A stretch of 64,000 nucleotides of DNA, from NCBI RefSeq assembly GCF_902499335.1, contig NZ_CABVQK010000017.1, forward strand, positions 1-64,000, in the 5' to 3' direction. The notes below the pieces were generated by a model that was not told where the DNA came from, did not search any database, and saw nothing but the letters and a program-made list of their open reading frames with translations. A program made the translations under genes and the position numbers. Positions 28,466 to 36,472 of the stretch are shown in pieces (positions within the stretch are counted from its first letter, which is position 1; every line of letters begins with the position of its first letter). This stretch comes from Burkholderia lata (GTDB lineage: Bacteria > Pseudomonadota > Gammaproteobacteria > Burkholderiales > Burkholderiaceae).

Positions 28466-28573
28466 TGGCGGAGAGAGGGGGATTCGCCCACACGAGCGCG
28501 GGCCGCGGATTCGCTTGCAAGCGAATCCCTTCGAATCTCCCGCACAAGCCGAACTGTCGGCTTGCTTCTCTCC
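28466..28573 (-). pseudogene. tRNA-Ser-like pseudogene / cloverleaf-like element
   Basis: Read on the minus strand, the 108-base segment opens with GGAGAGA and closes with TCTCTCC-G-CCA, the same acceptor stem, discriminator base and CCA end as the real tRNA-Ser 38 bases away. The last 22 bases are identical to it. The inside is different: an 8-bp hairpin (CAAGCCGA / TCGGCTTG), then a perfect 22-base palindrome (28507-28528), then a GC segment. There is no recognisable D-loop or anticodon arm, so it cannot be an ordinary tRNA. A terminator follows, as for the intact gene. Confidence 0.65.
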
Positions 28574-28581
28574 AGAAACGA

Positions 28582-28605
28582 AAATGCCCGCTGGCGCGGG
28601 CATTT
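28582..28605. terminator. hairpin terminator after tRNA-Ser
   Basis: AAATGCCCGC / GCGGGCATTT with loop TGGC. It lies seven bases beyond the 3' end of the tRNA-Ser on the minus strand. Confidence 0.8.
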
Positions 28606-28611
28606 AAATAC

Positions 28612-28702
28612 TGGCGGAGAGAGGGGGATTCGAACCCCCGATAGGCGATTAACCTATACACGCTTTCCAGGCGTGCGACTTAAACCACTCATCCATCTCT
28701 CC
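28612..28702 (-). tRNA. serX: tRNA-Ser (anticodon GGA)
   Basis: A 91-base class II tRNA including an encoded CCA. The 7-bp acceptor stem is GGAGAGA / TCTCTCC. The anticodon arm CACGC-CTGGAAA-GCGTG gives anticodon GGA (codons TCC/TCT). A long variable arm is present, and the T arm GGGGG-TTCGAAT-CCCCC is intact. The serX symbol follows the E. coli naming of the GGA isoacceptor. Confidence 0.97.
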
Positions 28703-28759
28703 GGAAGACCGAGAGTATAGCAAACTCTGGTGGCAGCCCGCCACTCCCTTCCGTGATCG

Positions 28760-30940
28760 TCAAAAATCCGTCGTCATCGACAGCCACACCGAGCGCGGAT
28801 CGCCCTGCGTCAGGTACCCGCCGGTCGTCGACGACCAGTACGACTTGTTCGTGACATTGCGCACGGTCGCGCGGAACGTCGTCTTCCGGCCGAACAGTTC
28901 AGTCGCGTAGCGCGCGCCGAGATCGTAGCGGTCCCACGCCTGGATCGACGCCGTGTTCGCAACGTCCACGTACTGCGGGCCCGTGTGGATCCAGCGCGCG
29001 GTCAGCGTGAGGCCGCGCAGCATCGGCACGTCGTATTCTGCACCCGCATTGAGCAGGAACGACGGCACGCCGATCGGCCGGTTGCCGTCGTTCGCGCCGC
29101 CCGCCGTGTTCTGCAGCGTCGCGTTGATGTACGTCGCACCCGCGATCAGCCGCACGCCTTTCCACGGTTCGCCGTAGACGGCCGTTTCCACGCCGCGGTG
29201 CCGCTGCGTGCCGTTGGCGCCGAACAGCTTCGACACCGGATCGGTGTATGCCATCGGCTTCTCGATCTGGAACAGCGCGAGCGACGCGCCGTACTTGCTG
29301 GTGTCGTAGCGGATGCCGGCCTCGACCTGCTTCGACCGGAACGGCGACAGCGACTGGCCCGCATTGCGCGAGGTGTTCGGCGCGATTTCGCCCTGCGCGA
29401 GCGCCTCGCTGCGGTTCGCGAAGATCGATACGTTCTGCCACGGTTTGACGACGAGACCGAACACGGGCGTCGTGATCGCGTCGCTGTACGTCGACGACAC
29501 GGCACCGGTGTAGTCGAAATTGTCGACGGAGATCGACTGGCGGCGCGCGCCGATCGTGAACAGCACGCGGTCGCCGAGGAAGCCGAGCGTGTCGGACACC
29601 GCGACGCTGCGCAGCCAGGTCTTGGTGACCGTGCCCGGGTCGCTCATGTCGCCGCCCGCATAGGCGGTCGGCGGGAACGCGACCGGCGCCGGATCGTAGA
29701 GCGTCGTCGGAAACGTGCCCGACATCGTGTACGCGGTCTGGCTGTCGATGCGGATGAACGACGCGCCGGCCGTCACGAAGTGCGACACGGGGCCGGTCGT
29801 GAAGTGACCTCGCACGCCGGCCTCGGCCGACTGCGAATCCTGCTTGTATGGCACGCTCAGGCGGTAGCCGGTCGTGCCTGACGACGAGTAGGTTGGCGTG
29901 TAGTAGTCGCCGTGCTCGTTCGTACGTCGGGCGCCGGCTGACACATAGGCGGTCCATGCGGGAAGGAAATCGTATTCGGCGCGCACGATCCCGACTGTAT
30001 CCTCGAGCTCACTGAAGCTCCATGGCTGCGTGTAGTTGTGCGTCGCGGACGGCACGGCCGGCACCTGGTTGCCGCCGATCAGCACGACGGGGCGGCCGTT
30101 GTCGATCCGCTTGCGCTGATACAGGAAGTCGCCGTACAGGCGCAGCTTGTCGCCGCGCCAGTCGAGCGCTACGGCCGTCACGTTGTTGCGGTGGCGCTCG
30201 TCGCTAACGGCCGTGTCGCCGCCGCCGATCGACTGGTTCACGCGCACGCCGAACTGGCCCTCGCTGCCGAAGCGGCGGCCGATGTCGATGTGCGTGCCGA
30301 TCGAGCCGGACACCTCGCCATTGACGGTCACGCGCGTAAGCGGCTTGTCGTCCGCGCGCTTCAACTGCAGGTTTACGCCGCCGCCGACCGCGGAGCCGTT
30401 CGGCGATGCGCCGCTCAGGAATGCATTCGCGCCCTTGAGCACGTCGACGCGTTCGACCGCATCGGTCTGGACGAGCTGTCGCGGCGTGACGCCGTACAGG
30501 CCGTTCAGCGATACGTCGTCGCCGGCGAGCTGGAAGCCGCGGATGATGAATACCTGCGAGAAGTTGCCGTAACCGGACGCGCTGCGCACGGCCGGATCGT
30601 TGTCGAGCACGTCGGCGAGGGTGCGCGCCTGCTGGTCCTCGATCAGCTTCGACGTGTAGGTGGTCATGCTGAACGGCACGTCGCTCGCCTTTTGCCGGCC
30701 GAGCACGCCGTAGTCCGCACCGCGCGCGACCTGGCCGCCCGCGTAGGTCGGCGCGAGGTCGCCGGGCAGCGGCTCGGCGGCGCCCGTTACGTTGATCGAC
30801 GGCAGCACCGACGTGTCGGGCGCGACAGTGGCGGCGGACGCGGCCTGCTGGGCCTGCGCGGGGGGAGCGAGCGCGCAGGTCAGCGCAATGCCGAAGGCAA
30901 TCGGCGTGAGACGCCGGGCGGGTAACGAAAGTGTCGACAT
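28760..30940 (-). CDS. TonB-dependent siderophore receptor
   Basis: A 726-residue outer-membrane receptor. The chosen ATG at 30940 gives a clear signal peptide (LTPIAFGIALTCALAPPAQAQ). An N-terminal plug follows (SKLIEDQQARTLADVLDNDPAVRSASGYGN, with FIIRGF), then a 22-strand barrel ending in the aromatic terminus SVWLSMTTDF. The FhuA/FoxA-like family covers hydroxamate and catecholate receptors; the ligand is not readable. No siderophore biosynthesis or ABC genes are adjacent, suggesting xenosiderophore use. A Fur-like box precedes it. Confidence 0.9.
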   Translation of the reverse strand: MSTLSLPARRLTPIAFGIALTCALAPPAQAQQAASAATVAPDTSVLPSINVTGAAEPLPGDLAPTYAGGQVARGADYGVLGRQKASDVPFSMTTYTSKLIEDQQARTLADVLDNDPAVRSASGYGNFSQVFIIRGFQLAGDDVSLNGLYGVTPRQLVQTDAVERVDVLKGANAFLSGASPNGSAVGGGVNLQLKRADDKPLTRVTVNGEVSGSIGTHIDIGRRFGSEGQFGVRVNQSIGGGDTAVSDERHRNNVTAVALDWRGDKLRLYGDFLYQRKRIDNGRPVVLIGGNQVPAVPSATHNYTQPWSFSELEDTVGIVRAEYDFLPAWTAYVSAGARRTNEHGDYYTPTYSSSGTTGYRLSVPYKQDSQSAEAGVRGHFTTGPVSHFVTAGASFIRIDSQTAYTMSGTFPTTLYDPAPVAFPPTAYAGGDMSDPGTVTKTWLRSVAVSDTLGFLGDRVLFTIGARRQSISVDNFDYTGAVSSTYSDAITTPVFGLVVKPWQNVSIFANRSEALAQGEIAPNTSRNAGQSLSPFRSKQVEAGIRYDTSKYGASLALFQIEKPMAYTDPVSKLFGANGTQRHRGVETAVYGEPWKGVRLIAGATYINATLQNTAGGANDGNRPIGVPSFLLNAGAEYDVPMLRGLTLTARWIHTGPQYVDVANTASIQAWDRYDLGARYATELFGRKTTFRATVRNVTNKSYWSSTTGGYLTQGDPRSVWLSMTTDF

Positions 30941-31056
30941 GGGACGCAAATCGGGTGTGGTCGGTAATCCATCCCAGGGCGGCAAGTCGGAATCCGGGCG
31001 GTGTGATGCGTCCGTGCTGTCGCGGACGTTTTTTTTATCGAGCGGCGGAGTCTAAC

Positions 31057-31075
31057 GTAAACGAGAATCATTGTC
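31057..31075 (-). promoter_or_regulatory. Fur box of the TonB-dependent receptor
   Basis: GTAAACGAGAATCATTGTC (plus strand) matches about 14 of 19 consensus positions, and GTAAACG...CGTTTAC forms a flanking inverted repeat (31057-31081). It lies about 117 bases upstream of the receptor start. The rest of the 30941-31287 gap shows no gene. Confidence 0.7.
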
Positions 31076-31287
31076 GTTTACGAAAATGATCGCTCACTAT
31101 CCGGGATGGCGGGCGAGCGCGGGGCGGGATCGAGGTCGCATCGCCACCGAGCGGGCATCGAGGCGAACATGCGATCATGAGCCGTTCAACTTCGTCGTCA
31201 TGATTCGCGCGTGCCGGCAGCGGCCCGCGCGGGGGAGACGGCGACGCCTTCCCGTACGCAAGCTCCCTTCAGAAGGAACGCCACGCC

Positions 31288-31917
31288 ATGTCGCTGTCCG
31301 CCTTGCTCGCTTTTGCCCTGATCCTGTCCGTCGGCGTCGCGACGCCCGGCCCGACGGTGTTGCTCGCGATGAGCAACGGCTCGCGGTACGGATTGCGTCA
31401 CGCGATGGTCGGCATGCTGGGTGCCGTCACGGCCGATGTCGTGCTCGTTGCGCTGGTCGGGTTGGGTCTCGGGATGCTGCTCGACGCGTCGGAAACGGCA
31501 TTCGTCACGCTGAAGCTGGCCGGCGCTGCGTGGCTCGCCTATGTCGGCGTACGGATGCTGCTGTCATCCGGCGGCTCTGCCGCTGCGCAGGCGTTCGATC
31601 CCGCGACGCCCGATCGCCGGACCGCGTTCCTGAAGAGCTTTTTCGTCGCAATGAGCAACCCGAAGTACTACCTGTTCATGTCCGCGCTGCTGCCGCAGTT
31701 CGTCGATCGGTCGCATGCGATCGCGCCGCAGTACGCGATCCTCGCGGCGACGATCGTCGCGATCGACGTTGTCGGGATGACCGGCTACGCGCTGCTCGGC
31801 GTGCATTCGGTGCGCGTGTGGAAAGCAGCCGGGGAGAAGTGGCTGAACCGCGTCAGCGGGTCGCTGCTGCTGATGCTCGCGGGGTATGTCGCGCTGTATC
31901 GCAAGGCCGCGAACTGA
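31288..31917 (+). CDS. LysE/RhtB family amino acid exporter
   Basis: A 209-residue protein with six helices, opening with the family motif VATPGPTVLLAMSNGSRYGLRHA (shown here in part as ATPGPTVLLAM). AAGGAA ribosome site at 31273. RhtB-type proteins export amino acids such as homoserine or threonine; the substrate is unknown. Length normal. Confidence 0.9.
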   Translation: MSLSALLAFALILSVGVATPGPTVLLAMSNGSRYGLRHAMVGMLGAVTADVVLVALVGLGLGMLLDASETAFVTLKLAGAAWLAYVGVRMLLSSGGSAAAQAFDPATPDRRTAFLKSFFVAMSNPKYYLFMSALLPQFVDRSHAIAPQYAILAATIVAIDVVGMTGYALLGVHSVRVWKAAGEKWLNRVSGSLLLMLAGYVALYRKAAN

Positions 31918-31962
31918 CGCGGCGATGTTTCGGGAACACGTTCCTGGCCAACCGGCCCGGCG

Positions 31963-32379
31963 ATGAAGCCGATCGAGCGCTTCACGCTCGAAACGCACGA
32001 CGGTCCGTATGAAACCTGGCCGTCGCGCACTCATGTGCTCGTGAGCGGCGAGCGTTGCGGCCTCACCGTGTCCGGCTATGTGCTGCTCCGCCAGTTCGAG
32101 ACGCCGTCCGCCTATCTGCTCGTCACCGACTACGACTGCCTGTTCGAGGAGGCCGTCACGTTCACGCTCGTGTCGAAGGAACCGTTGAAGGAGCTCGCGC
32201 GGCGCACGGTCGGCGCGATGTACGCGTCGTGCCATCTGGACGACATGACATGGTCCGACGACCGGCATTTCAGCGCGACGTTCGTCGACATCGACGGACG
32301 GTGGGATTTCACGATTCGTGACCGATCGGTGCCGTTCGTGTTGCCGCGGCTAGGGATGAATCGCATACAGGACCGGTAA
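31963..32379 (+). CDS. conserved hypothetical protein (138 aa)
   Basis: A 138-residue soluble protein with no signal peptide or known motif. The composition is normal for this genome (codon use like its neighbours), with an aromatic/acidic-rich centre (YLLVTDYDCLFEEAVTF) and a CHLDDMTWSDDRHF segment. It begins 45 bases after the LysE gene and may share its transcript. Ribosome site is weak. I do not recognise the family. Confidence 0.65.
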   Translation: MKPIERFTLETHDGPYETWPSRTHVLVSGERCGLTVSGYVLLRQFETPSAYLLVTDYDCLFEEAVTFTLVSKEPLKELARRTVGAMYASCHLDDMTWSDDRHFSATFVDIDGRWDFTIRDRSVPFVLPRLGMNRIQDR

Positions 32380-32427
32380 TGCGCGATCGGCGCTTGCGAG
32401 TGCGTTGCCCGTGCATGTGCGCCGTCT

Positions 32428-32451
32428 GAAACCCGCCAAAACGGGCGGTTT
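32428..32451 (+). terminator. probable terminator
   Basis: CCGCC / GGCGG stem extended by AAA/TTT across one bulged C, followed by a TTTCATTTCTCTTTC tract, 49 bases after the hypothetical gene. Confidence 0.55.
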
Positions 32452-32601
32452 CATTTCTCTTTCGCATTGATCAGACATGTAAGTTTTGATGTGTCCGAAT
32501 CCTGCGCGGCCAACATGCATGGCGGCAGGAACGGCGACGGTCGGGCATGGCGTTCGCTCGAAACATTACAAAATGAATGGAAGGTGAAAGAATTCCTTCC
32601 C

Positions 32602-32631
32602 TTGACGCAAGGCGCTCGAGCCATTTATTGT
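32602..32631 (+). promoter_or_regulatory. probable sigma-70 promoter of the Ter operon
   Basis: TTGACG (32602-32607), 18-base spacer, TATTGT (32626-32631), about 100 bases upstream of the first Ter gene. The surrounding 32452-32732 stretch is AT-richer than average and holds no gene. Confidence 0.5.
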
Positions 32632-32732
32632 CCGTCTGCCGCCCGTGAGAGAGCACGGCGGCAATCGCGGATGCGCGCCTCGCGCGCATGACAACACGCA
32701 GCAAAAAGCAGAAAAGGAAACGTGGTAGCCAC

Positions 32733-33836
32733 ATGAAGCCGCTATTCGACGACAAGAACTCCGATGCGGTCAGCGATCGTCCTTCCACCCCGTCTTCGTC
32801 ACCCGCTGCCGTGCTCGCCACCGTGCCCACCGCCGCCGTTGCCGTGCCGGCAGCACGCCCGGTGGAGAACGCCCGCCTGATCACCGTCGACGAGATCGAC
32901 CAGCTCGGCGCGACGCAGGGCACGCGGATCGCGGCCTTTTCCCAGCAGATTCTCGCGAGCGTCCGCGCGTCGGATGCCGACCAGTTCGGCGACAAGCTCA
33001 ACGAACTCATCGCGACCGCGAAGGGGCTCGACCCGCGCGGCGCCGACAAGGGCGGGCTGCTCACGCAGGTCACGCGGCTGTTCCGCTCGACCAAGGAGAA
33101 GCTGCTGTCGCAATACGAGTCGGTGAGCAAGCGGATGGACACGCTCGTCGTCGAACTCGAGAACCATGCGCAGCGCCAGAAGGCCGGCATCGACGAACTC
33201 GAGCGGATGTACAACGACAACTACGCGCTGCACCAGGAGCTCGCGCAGTCGAAGGCGCACGGCGAAACGGCGCTCGCGACGCTGCGCGCGCATCTCGCGG
33301 CCGGCCAGCAGCCGGCGGACGACGCGTTCGCCGCGCAACGCCTGCTCGACGTGAAGCGCAAGGTCGACGCGCTCGAAAGCAAGCTCGACGACCTCGACCG
33401 CGCGATGCTGATGTCGAAGCAGCTCGCGCCGCAGATCCGGATGGAGCAGGACCAGAAACGCACGCTGACGTCGAAGTTCATGACGATCAAGACCGTGCTG
33501 ATCCCCGCGTGGACCAACGCGTTCGCGCTCTACCTCGAGCAACTCAGCACGAAGCGCGCGGCAGCGCTCGCGAACGCGACGTACGAAGCGGCCGACGAGG
33601 CGATCCGCGCGCAGGCCGACCTGAACCGCCAGAACGCGCAGGAAGTCGCGAAGCTCGGCCAGCGCCCGGTGATCTCGACCGACACGTTCGAATACGCGCA
33701 GCAGCAGCTGTTCGGCGCATTCGACGACGTCACGCAGATCATCGCCGACGGCAAGCGCCAGCGTGAGCAGGACGCACCGCGCCTGCGCCAGCTCGAACAG
33801 GACCTGATCACCCGATTCGCTCCGAAGCACAACTGA
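32733..33836 (+). CDS. telA: TelA/KlaA family toxic-anion resistance protein
   Basis: A 367-residue, almost wholly helical cytoplasmic protein. After a Pro/Ala-rich N-terminus (~1-45) comes the TelA domain, with LITVDEIDQLGATQGTRIAAFSQQIL, the charged helix RMDTLVVELENHAQRQKAGIDELERMY, and MTIKTVLIPAWTNAFALYLEQLS. TelA proteins were named for tellurite resistance and accompany Ter systems. I chose the ATG at 32733 (MKPLFDD); a start at 32688 adds a Lys/Arg-rich stretch without ribosome site. First gene of a five-gene operon. Confidence 0.85.
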   Translation: MKPLFDDKNSDAVSDRPSTPSSSPAAVLATVPTAAVAVPAARPVENARLITVDEIDQLGATQGTRIAAFSQQILASVRASDADQFGDKLNELIATAKGLDPRGADKGGLLTQVTRLFRSTKEKLLSQYESVSKRMDTLVVELENHAQRQKAGIDELERMYNDNYALHQELAQSKAHGETALATLRAHLAAGQQPADDAFAAQRLLDVKRKVDALESKLDDLDRAMLMSKQLAPQIRMEQDQKRTLTSKFMTIKTVLIPAWTNAFALYLEQLSTKRAAALANATYEAADEAIRAQADLNRQNAQEVAKLGQRPVISTDTFEYAQQQLFGAFDDVTQIIADGKRQREQDAPRLRQLEQDLITRFAPKHN

Positions 33837-33856
33837 AAGAACCGAGAGAACACCGC

Positions 33857-34603
33857 ATGATTACGCTTGAGAAACGCGCGGCGAAGGTCGCGATCGTCCT
33901 CGAAAAACGCCAGATCCTGAAGCCGCCCGTCGTGCGCGTCGGCGCGGCGCTCGACATCTCCGGCTCCGCGAAGCCGCTGTATCAGTCGGGCGTGATCCAG
34001 GACACGCACGACCGGATCCTCGGCATCGCTCTGAAGTTCGACGACAACGGCGAAGTCGACACGTGGACCTTCACCGAAGGCTACGACCGGCTGCCGACCG
34101 CGACGCCGGACAACTACGGCTCGTACATCTCCGACCACGTGCTCGAAGCGCGGATCGACAAGTGGGGCGGCACGCAGTACGCGCCGGTGATGAACGACAT
34201 CGTCGACTTCTTCTTCCGCGCGCCGGAGCCGTCGCCGAAGCGCGAAGAGAAGCGCGGCTTCCTGAGCCGGCTGTTCGGCGGTTCGGACGACACGCCCGCG
34301 CCGGCCGTCTCCGCGCCGGTGAATGGCCATCTGCCCGCATGGGTGCTGTTCGTCACCGACGGCCAGAATCCGAAGAACGACCGCAAGCGCGTGCGCCAAC
34401 TGCTGGCCGAGTCGCAGCACTACCCGCTGTACTGGTCGCTCGTCGGCGTCGGCGATCCGAGCGAATTCGGTTTCCTCGCGGAAGTCGCGGACGAGATGCC
34501 GAACGTCGGCTTCCTGCATCTCGAATCGCTCGACGTCAGCGACGAACATATCTACGAACAATTGATCACGCAGGAATTCTGCAACTGGGTGCGCGCGAAG
34601 TAA
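33857..34603 (+). CDS. TerF-like vWA domain protein
   Basis: A 248-residue von Willebrand A domain of the TerF/TerY type. The MIDAS metal site is visible: D33-I-S-G-S37 (DxSxS), a Thr in KWGGTQYAPVM and an Asp in FVTDGQNPKN. A charged insert (~115-150, PSPKREEKRGFLSRLFGG) interrupts the domain. In Ter systems such proteins are thought to act as metal-dependent scaffolds with TerD. It follows telA after 20 bases. Confidence 0.85.
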   Translation: MITLEKRAAKVAIVLEKRQILKPPVVRVGAALDISGSAKPLYQSGVIQDTHDRILGIALKFDDNGEVDTWTFTEGYDRLPTATPDNYGSYISDHVLEARIDKWGGTQYAPVMNDIVDFFFRAPEPSPKREEKRGFLSRLFGGSDDTPAPAVSAPVNGHLPAWVLFVTDGQNPKNDRKRVRQLLAESQHYPLYWSLVGVGDPSEFGFLAEVADEMPNVGFLHLESLDVSDEHIYEQLITQEFCNWVRAK

Positions 34604-34647
34604 GCGCAGCCCGCCCGCCTTTTATCCAGAACTCGATTACCCCCATC

Positions 34648-35664
34648 ATGTTGAAAGACTTCAAGATCCCGTTGTCGCTTACGGTGCTCGCGCTGATCGC
34701 GGCCTATCTCCTCGGCGGCGTGAAGGACATGCTGATCGTCGCGGTCCTGTCGGTGCTCGAAATCTCGCTGTCGCTCGACAACGCGGTCGTCAATGCATCG
34801 GTGCTCAAAAACTGGTCGGAGAAGTGGCGCAACCGCTTCATGGTGTTCGGCCTGCCGGTCGCCGTGTTCGGCATGCGGCTCGTGTTCCCGCTGCTGATCG
34901 TCGCGGTGATCGGCCACATCGGCATGTGGGACGCGCTGAAGCTCGCGATCGAGTCGCCGGAGCAGTATGCGTCGATCCTCACGTCCGCGCATCACCAGGT
35001 ATCCGCATTCGGCGGCGCGTTCCTGCTGATGGTGTTCTTCAAGTTCATGCTCGACACCGAGAAGGACGAGCACTGGATCGGCTTCCTGGAAGGCCCGATG
35101 AGCCACCTCGGCCGCATCACGGCGCTGGAAGTGGCGCTGACGCTCGCGATCATCATCATCGCGTCGCTCTACGTGCCGGCGGTCGAGCAAGTGGGCTTCC
35201 TGCTCGCGGGTGCGTTCGGCGTGATCAGCTTCGTGATCGCCCACGGCATCGGCGATCTGATCGGCGGTGAGGAAACGGGTACGCGCGTGGTGCGCGAAGG
35301 CGTCGCGGGTTTCATGTATCTCGAAGTGCTCGATTCGTCGTTCAGCTTCGACGGCGTGATCGGTGCATTCGCGCTGTCGAACAACATCTTCCTGATCGCG
35401 CTGGGCCTTGGCGTCGGCGCGGCCTATATCCGGGAGATGACGCTCGTGCTGCTGAAGAAGGGCACGCTCGCGCAATACCGCTATCTCGAACACGGCGCGT
35501 TCTGGGCAATCGGTGCGCTTGCAACGATCATGTTCCTCGGCGTGAAGTTCGAGGTGCCCGAGGTCATCACCGGCCTGGTCGGCGCGGCGATGATCGCCGC
35601 GGCCGTGTGGTCGTCGATCGTCGTGCAGCGCAAGGAAGACCGGACTGCCGTCGCAGGCGAGTAA
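34648..35664 (+). CDS. DUF475 / TerC-like integral membrane protein
   Basis: A 338-residue protein with about nine membrane helices. It holds the acidic membrane motifs of the TerC/DUF475 group: LEISLSLDNAVVNASVLKNW and the later LEVLDSSFSFDGVIGAFALSNN. These acidic residues are expected to bind or move metal ions. Members accompany terD in many proteobacteria and may couple metal efflux to the Ter complex. It lies 44 bases after the vWA gene. Confidence 0.87.
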   Translation: MLKDFKIPLSLTVLALIAAYLLGGVKDMLIVAVLSVLEISLSLDNAVVNASVLKNWSEKWRNRFMVFGLPVAVFGMRLVFPLLIVAVIGHIGMWDALKLAIESPEQYASILTSAHHQVSAFGGAFLLMVFFKFMLDTEKDEHWIGFLEGPMSHLGRITALEVALTLAIIIIASLYVPAVEQVGFLLAGAFGVISFVIAHGIGDLIGGEETGTRVVREGVAGFMYLEVLDSSFSFDGVIGAFALSNNIFLIALGLGVGAAYIREMTLVLLKKGTLAQYRYLEHGAFWAIGALATIMFLGVKFEVPEVITGLVGAAMIAAAVWSSIVVQRKEDRTAVAGE

Positions 35665-35764
35665 CCACGCGTCACGCGCGGGTCGAACACCATCAACGAG
35701 GGGCCGCGCAGGGCGGCCCGGCATTGCCGCCGGCACAACGGCGGTTCCAGCAGAAGAGGTTCAG

Positions 35765-36421
35765 ATGATCAATTTGTCGAAAGGCGGTCGCGTCAACCTG
35801 TCGAAGGAAGCGCCCGGCACGCAGAAGTTCCGCATCGGTCTCGGTTGGGATGCAAACTCGACCGACACGGGTACGGATTTCGATCTCGACGTGTCGGTGT
35901 TCCTGTGCAAGTACGACGCGCAGAGCAATCCGAAGCTGATCTCGGATCAGCACTTCGTGTTCTACAACAGCGAAGTGCGCACGATGGAGCGCAAGGACAC
36001 CTTCATCCAGCCGGGCGACGATTTCCCGAAGCGCGGGATGCCCGCGTCGAAGTGCCTGGGTGTCGTGCATAGCGGCGACAACCGCACGGGCAGCGGCGAC
36101 GGCGACGACGAAGTGATCTTCATCGACGTGACGAAGCTCGCGGCCGACATCGAGGAAATCTCGGTGGTCGTGACGATCGACCAGGCCGAAGCGCGTCGCC
36201 AGAATTTCGGCCAGGTGCGCAACAGCTACATCCAGATCGCCGACGAAGTGTCGGGCGCGGTGATCGCGAAATACGCGCTCGAGGAAGACTTCTCGATGGA
36301 GACGTCGGTGCAGGTGGGCAGCTTCTATCGCCGCGACGGCCAATTCATGTTCAAGGCGGTCGGCGCCGGCTACAACCGCGGCCTGGGCGACTTCGTGCGC
36401 GCGTACGGCGGCGCGGTCTGA
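35765..36421 (+). CDS. terD: TerD-family calcium-binding stress protein
   Basis: A 218-residue TerD domain: INLSKGGRVNLSKEAPG at the N-terminus, IGLGWD, the Ca-binding FDLDVSVFL and SGDNRTGSGDGDDE loops, and the VVVTIDQAEARRQNFGQVRN segment. TerD proteins bind calcium and are the core of Ter stress systems (tellurite, phage, colicin and oxidative stress). Ribosome site AGAGG precedes the start. Fourth gene of the operon. Confidence 0.92.
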   Translation: MINLSKGGRVNLSKEAPGTQKFRIGLGWDANSTDTGTDFDLDVSVFLCKYDAQSNPKLISDQHFVFYNSEVRTMERKDTFIQPGDDFPKRGMPASKCLGVVHSGDNRTGSGDGDDEVIFIDVTKLAADIEEISVVVTIDQAEARRQNFGQVRNSYIQIADEVSGAVIAKYALEEDFSMETSVQVGSFYRRDGQFMFKAVGAGYNRGLGDFVRAYGGAV

Positions 36422-36472
36422 CTGGCGGCAGCCCGGCCGGCGGGACACCGCCGCGCCGGGCAGGAAGCAGCG

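Noticed and set aside
28466-28573. A second functional tRNA-Ser
   Set aside because: The acceptor stem and CCA are intact, but there is no D arm, anticodon arm or T stem that matches a tRNA.
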